Shown here: in pieces, positions 1 to 64,000 of the stretch
Numbering within the stretch: the first letter of the stretch is position 1
How the letters are laid out: each line of letters starts with the position of its first letter
Origin: Doris montereyensis
Lineage: Eukaryota; Mollusca; Gastropoda; Nudibranchia; Dorididae
Direction: 5' to 3'
Length of the DNA: 64,000 nucleotides
Assembly: GCA_037039925.1 (NCBI GenBank)
Contig: JAXRKP010000041.1
Span: 159,501-223,500, forward strand
The notes under the pieces: model-generated
Databases searched by the model: none
Told to the model about the DNA's origin: nothing
Seen by the model: only the letters and a program-made list of their open reading frames with translations
Translations under genes and position numbers: made by a program

Positions 1-59533
<59,533 letters not shown>

Positions 59534-60020
59534 ACTATACTAGGCGTGACCATGCATAAACCAGACAGGAGTAAAGGATTAATCCATGAAAATCATTTCT
59601 GCAGTTATAACTATTATTGTAAAGTGACTGCATAATTGAACTACAGAACAAGTTCACAAACATGGTTCACATCTTAAGAAGGTAGAGAGCAGGTTCTATT
59701 TCTTCAAACCAATAGACGTTTTCTAAAGTTCACTTGTGTCCGGACTGACATTATTTTCTAGTGAACCCTGACCCTCGCCAAGAAGAAAAGCCTTGACTTT
59801 TGTATGAAACATATATAATGCTGACTGCTGCTTTATGACATCAATGTAAAAGGTGAATACTGCATCTTTGCATGACTCTCTACAAAAGGCTTGTCTGTCA
59901 TGGACAGTGTCTACTATAATGTGAAAATGTCATGGCTTTTCTCCACCCTACCTAGTACCTGCCTACTTGTACATTTGTCAGTGTGAGCCATGAAGAATAA
60001 ATGAGTAAGCAATTTACCGT
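59534..60020 (+). other. 3' UTR of isoform A
   Basis: AT-rich and without open frames up to AATAAA at 59996. It may extend to 61.6 kb. Confidence 0.65.
59996..60001 (+). terminator. polyadenylation signal candidate 1, isoform A
   Basis: AATAAA followed by a T-rich stretch from about 60025. Confidence 0.6.
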
Positions 60021-60512
60021 GGGGGTTATTTTTCCGTTTGTTTAGTGAATAACATTCTAATCTGTATTCTTCCCTTATATGGAATACTATTTTGATTATT
60101 ATATTATGTCTCCTTTTAATTGGATGTTGTTTATTTTTTTCCCCTTTGTAATTGATGATAGAAATTCTTTCAAAGTTTTTGTGTTGTAGTATTGTAATAG
60201 CCATTTCTTTTTAAAAATATGTGTCCATGTATGATCCGCTTATTTTAGAATTTTGTCCATAGGCTGCATTTTTAAAATCTTTGATTTACCAATCAGGAGA
60301 GAAAAATGGTTTTTCATTGGTGGTTTGGACTTTGCTTCATTTTCGTTTATTTCCTCTTCTTTTAAAAAAAAAATCTTTAACAGGCTCCTTGAAAGATATT
60401 CCTCCTTTCAATAGCTTTTAAAGACGTCACCTTTTCCTTACAACTCTGTCCACTGTAATTTAACCTTTTTTCTTCTTTTGTATTTCTGTCATTCTTGATT
60501 TAGATGTTTTAA

Positions 60513-61214
60513 CCCTTTGAACACTGGCACCCCAGCCCTTAAAAAACCCTGTCCCTGGTCCCCCAGCCAAAATGGCCACTTTTGATAGATAGTACTAAAG
60601 AGGACAAAGCATAAAACAAACACAACAATGATGGAAGGGAAGTAAATATAAATGTCACAAAATGTTTTGCTGACCTTTATCTCCAGTATTGTTGCTTCCT
60701 GTGCCACGTAGACCCCCTTTTGATGCATAAGTAAACTCGGCACTCTATGCACTGGATCGAAGTCACCACTAGGCCCAGGTACATGCTCTTCCTCAACTAC
60801 TTTTTGGTCTAAATCTAGATTTAGATCTACTTCTACTTTATCATCGGACATGCTTTCAACGTCACTCACCGGATAATCTGCATCAAAGTCTAATTCTTGC
60901 TCATCCGAATCAAGAATCATCGCCCCCTAACAGCTGACTCTGATAACCTAGTTTTACCTCTTTTACTCCCTGATGTTGAGGGTTAGTCAAGCCCGCTTCA
61001 TCGCGAAATTTTCTCTAAAATCACCACAAAAATGACACAGGGTGTTCAGGCTTTCTTTGTTTACATCGAGAAAGCGAAAATAGCGGGCAGACGCGACCTT
61101 TGATGACGTAAAGCACAAGTATGCAAGGTCACGAGTTCAGCCCGATGTACCGGTCAATAGTGTATTTGACTCCAGAAAATTTGCCCAGTGTACCGGGCAA
61201 TAGTGTTCAAAGGG
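60513..61214 (-). mobile_element. internally deleted piggyBac-like transposon
   Basis: Ends are inverted repeats ccctttgaacact (60513-60525) and agtgttcaaaggg (61202-61214). TTAA, the piggyBac target, precedes the left end; ttca, one change from TTAA, follows the right end. Subterminal ccggtcaatagtgt and ccgggcaatagtgt lie at the right end. On the minus strand an open frame from 60920 starts MILDSDEQELDFDADYPVSD and continues acidic with VPGPSGDFDPVHRVPS, like a piggyBac transposase N-terminus. It stops after about 85 codons near a gtcagc donor, with the catalytic region gone. Confidence 0.8.
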
Positions 61215-61569
61215 TTCATTTCACGTTCACTTTATAAATATGTAAATTTGTAAAACACTATACCCTTGAGAGAAAGTGAGCGAGAGAAATATAAAGATAT
61301 GAGGAAAATGTAGGCATACTGTTTTGTCTTTCACAATTAATAATCTGTACATTTTTCTTAATGGTTGAACAGGAAATAACTGAAATGTAAGACATTGTTA
61401 AGTTACTGTCAGTGCTTTCGGTTGTATTATCATTGTGTCACGAAAATAAACAAACACACACACACACACATATATTATAATGTCTGCCATTTCCACATTC
61501 CCATTGGGTATTTTTGTACACTTTTAGTATGTCAAAATATTTGTTCATTATGTTGGTGTGGAAACTGGT

Positions 61570-61575
61570 AATAAA
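61570..61575 (+). terminator. polyadenylation signal candidate 2, isoform A
   Basis: AATAAA with tcttgtgtgggg just downstream; another AATAAA is at 61445. If used, the 3' UTR would include the piggyBac element. Confidence 0.5.
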
Positions 61576-61717
61576 CTTTCTTGTGTGGGGAAAAAATAGA
61601 TTGTGCGTAATTTCTTATTTTTGTCTTAGAATTTGTGTTTGAAAATTCAGGTGACGTGATTGAAGCAAGAATGGGTTAGTTTGTAATGCTTGGTCGGCTT
61701 CCTTTTAAGCCCCCCTC

Positions 61718-61776
61718 TCCTCTCTCTCTCTCACTCTCTCTGTCTCTCGCTCTCTCTCTGTCTCTCTCTCTCTCTC
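61718..61776. repeat. imperfect (CT)n tract
   Basis: CT-rich with CAC and GTC interruptions, immediately before R1 copy 14. Confidence 0.9.
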
Positions 61777-61780
61777 ATGC

Positions 61781-61918
61781 GGGCGGTTGGCGGGTTCTAC
61801 TGGTAGGTCCTTCTTTCCTTTTAAAAGTTTTACTCTTTCACTTCTCTTTTATCTTACTGTTTCAAATTCACCCTGAGATCACCACAATGGTGGACAGTAA
61901 ATTTCAATTAAACAAACC
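61781..61918 (+). repeat. R1 repeat, copy 14, running into (CT)n
   Basis: gggcggttggcgggttctac head, aaattcaccctgagatcacc, gtaaatttcaattaaacaaa, then ctctctttcttt and (CT)n. Confidence 0.92.
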
Positions 61919-61926
61919 TCTCTCTT

Positions 61927-61991
<65 letters not shown>
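61919..61991. repeat. (CT)n microsatellite
   Basis: About 73 bases directly abutting the R1 tail. Confidence 0.97.
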
Positions 61992-61994
<3 letters not shown>

Positions 61995-62580
61995 ATTCAT
62001 CAAGGGCAGCGATAGCAATGTGGAAAATTTCACCAGGTCATCACTGAACGTGTGTAGGCAAACGCTATCACTATCACTATCGCCCTGAAAGCTTACCAAA
62101 ACTACGTCTATGGGAACCTTGACTTTCTTTTCTTTTGTGAAAAATGTGAGCTGTGGGCAGTTAGCACTGCGTGTGTTGTTGGTAAGTCTCCCTGCTTTTA
62201 TTTTCATTTCAATGCGTTAATTATGTTTGCTTTTCCTTTACTCTAGTCCCCGCCACAGTTTTATTAGATCTATGGACGTAGCGGTACATGTACTGTAGTA
62301 GTTGAGATGGTGTGACTAGTGTGAGTGTGAAGGGAAGGAGGTGGGTGCTAGTAGTAGCTACGTACTGCATACTGCATGGCAAGTGTCGAGTTTCAGTTAA
62401 GTGTTGGCCAGGGCATCGAATCGAGCGATATCGTTTTTGTCATGCGCATATGCATGCAATGCATACATCCGGACAAAGATGGTTAGGTTGACTGGTGTTA
62501 GTGGTATTGGTATTGTTAGTAAGTACATACGCACAGTTACTTACTTCTCTTACTTTTCACCTCTTTCTCGACATGCGATG
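61992..62580. other. intergenic stretch
   Basis: No recognised gene or repeat beyond short ATCACT repeats near 62065. Confidence 0.55.
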
Positions 62581-62584
62581 CGGG

Positions 62585-63118
62585 CTGATTTCATTTTCAG
62601 GTGTAGAAAACGGTAGTTCATCCAGCCACGATGTATGTATTATGTATGGTCTGGAAACCGTTGCCCTGCCAAAAAAAAGACGCGAGGTGACTGAGATTAA
62701 TTTAGATGAAGATGTGGCGGTTGCGGTTCTCCTTGGGTGTGTCAAGGTTGAATGATAAGATTCGGAATGAACACATCCGAGGGGGGGGGGATCCAAGTAG
62801 GTAGGCTAGGATTAGGAGGAAGCAAAGTTGTTATAGAAACGGGAAGGCAGACTGAGATGGTACGGACATGTGATGTGAAGAGGAATAATAATAATAATAA
62901 TAATAACAATATGGAATATATTTAGAAAGAATATGTTGTAGATTGACATACCGGTTAGGAGGAGGAGGGGAAGACCAAAACGAAGGTATATAGATATGAA
63001 TGCTGGAAGACGTGAAGATCGTTGTTGCAAGTGCAAGAGATGGGGGAAGAACAAAATAGGACAAGGTGGAGAAAGATGATCTGTGGCGACCTCTAACGGG
63101 AAAAGACGAAGAAGAAGT
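62585..63118 (+). mobile_element. LINE reverse-transcriptase C-terminal remnant
   Basis: Broken frames in order give MYGLETVALPKK, IRNEHIRG, RLRWYGHVM, RRRRGRPKRRYIDM and TRWRKMICGDL. This is the ordered C-terminal signature of RTE/Jockey-type LINE proteins (RA.LYG.ETW, IRNE.IR, LRWYGHV.R, GRPK.RW, RWR..I). Stops, frame changes and an (ATA)n insertion at 62883-62907 show it is dead. Confidence 0.82.
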
Positions 63119-63500
63119 CTTCATTTGGCATAAGCGTGTCTCGAGACTGGTTGACAGAATTATTTTTTAATTAGCATTTCAATTTCAAGCAATGAACAAA
63201 CTAATCCACTTTACATATTGGATAGAGTGATGATAAACACACAAACACAATTACATAATACCAATAATATCATCACATCAACGCAGTGACACTGACTACT
63301 GACTGACACTAGTGACAGTGACGACAGGTCAAAAGGTGGATCAAGCCTTTTGGCTAACCATCTCTACGCTTCACATTCACATTGTTTTTTAAACTGTCCA
63401 TTTTATTTTCTCTGAGCTAAATCTAGATTGCTTAATAAAAACAATTTCGTCAATTAGATCTAGTAGTAATTCATTATTGAAGCAACTGTGGAGACACCTC

Positions 63501-63579
63501 GGATTCAACGAGACGTCGGGTTCAACGAGAGCTCCTCCAGGATAGTCCTAACAACCTCGTTGAATTCGGGGTTTACTGT
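63501..63579 (-). mobile_element. Tigger/pogo-like terminal fragment
   Basis: On the minus strand it starts cagtaaaccccgaattcaac and then gaggttgttagg, with repeated ttcaacgag motifs at 63503 and 63520. The cagt start with repeated aacgag boxes resembles pogo-class ends. No partner end or TA duplication seen. Confidence 0.45.
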
Positions 63580-63624
63580 GTTGTTATAATTTAATCTTGC
63601 TGGTATAATAACATTGACATATCA

Positions 63625-63900
63625 AGGGGGACTCGGTTTTCCAGAGGCAAGGCGTCGGCCTCTTAAGCAAAAGGTAGTGGATTCGAGCCCCGCCGATGGT
63701 TAAAAAAATATCATATCCAGGTAGGTAGATCGACACCTAGTCCCATTGGAGACGAACGATAAAGGAGGTCCCGTGTTCCTATCACAACACTCTGTACCGT
63801 TAAAGATCCCTTGGCTGTTTACAGGGCAGTACGGGCAAAATTACAAAATCTTACCAAAAACCCCAATCACCTTAGTTCTGGATGTGGGTAAATTAAAGGG
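63625..63900 (+). repeat. R2 tRNA-derived SINE, near complete
   Basis: ggactcggttttccagaggc, ggattcgagccccgccgatg (B box), ctagtcccattggagacgaa, cgataaaggagg, ggctgtttacagggcagtac, gttctggatgtgggtaaatt. The best full-length copy. Confidence 0.92.
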
Positions 63901-64000
63901 GTGGGGGGGGGAGGCTGAGGGTACAAAGAGCCGACATCCTCTGCCAGCGGCTGTCGACACAGATGTTCGGGAAGGTCATTTCTGTTAATGTTAGCGGACC

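Noticed and set aside
60489..60920. Minus-strand 143-codon host gene
   Set aside because: Lies wholly inside inverted repeats with a TTAA edge, and only its first about 85 codons look coding. Explained as a piggyBac remnant.
62401..62755. Small host gene starting near 62495
   Set aside because: Its C-terminal half matches LINE reverse-transcriptase sequence that continues, broken, to 63.1 kb.

Overview
Eukaryotic, animal-type DNA: AT-rich, about 50 short exons with GT-AG introns, long (CT)n and (TA)n microsatellites, and several families of tRNA-derived SINEs. Gene-sized introns full of SINEs suggest an invertebrate, plausibly a gastropod or other lophotrochozoan. That placement is a guess from repeat style; no sequence feature proves it.

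The window is filled by one plus-strand gene whose 5' end lies upstream: a Domino/EP400/SRCAP-family Swi2/Snf2 ATPase of the Tip60/NuA4 and SWR1 complexes, which exchanges or acetylates H2A variants. Exons 1-4 (1-5208) encode a low-complexity N-terminus. Exon 5 encodes the HSA domain, exons 6-13 acidic linkers and exons 14-19 ATPase lobe 1 ([19 protein letters not shown]). Exons 20-26 encode the long Ser/Thr-rich insertion typical of the INO80/SWR1 class, exons 27-29 lobe 2 ([24 protein letters not shown]) and exons 30-32 the charged post-ATPase region.

The gene then appears to have two alternative C-termini. (B) A 1.85-kb composite terminal exon (33158-35002) has a Lys/Pro-rich tail with an AT-hook-like PRGRPK and its own AATAAA at 35969. 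(A) An internal 5' splice site at 33286/33287 joins a 36-nt microexon at 42126 and 16 further exons to 59533, encoding the EP400-type segment PTPPQDDNDIYMDD, PRSLFD, a SANT domain, a Gln/Ala/Thr-rich tail and a final TRNAKH. This is the arrangement of Drosophila domino (DOM-B and DOM-A from one gene), whereas vertebrates have separate SRCAP and EP400 genes. It is the main biological finding.

Reading frames are interrupted in at least 12 exons by small indels, mostly loss of one base from a homopolymer (GGG, CCC, TTTT, AAAAA). Protein similarity continues in another frame each time, so these look like sequence errors, not decay.

Non-coding layers: a 7-kb higher-order tandem array in the intron between ATPase motifs Ia and II (12.9-20.2 kb); a 0.65-kb duplication carrying a copy of an exon end (3.1-5.0 kb); about 14 copies of one interspersed repeat (R1), two of which run straight into (CT)n tracts; two tRNA-derived SINE families (R2, R3); a foldback element (29.55-29.82 kb); a deleted piggyBac-like transposon in or just beyond the 3' UTR (60513-61214); and a LINE reverse-transcriptase 3' remnant (62.6-63.1 kb). 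No second host gene was recognised after 61.6 kb.
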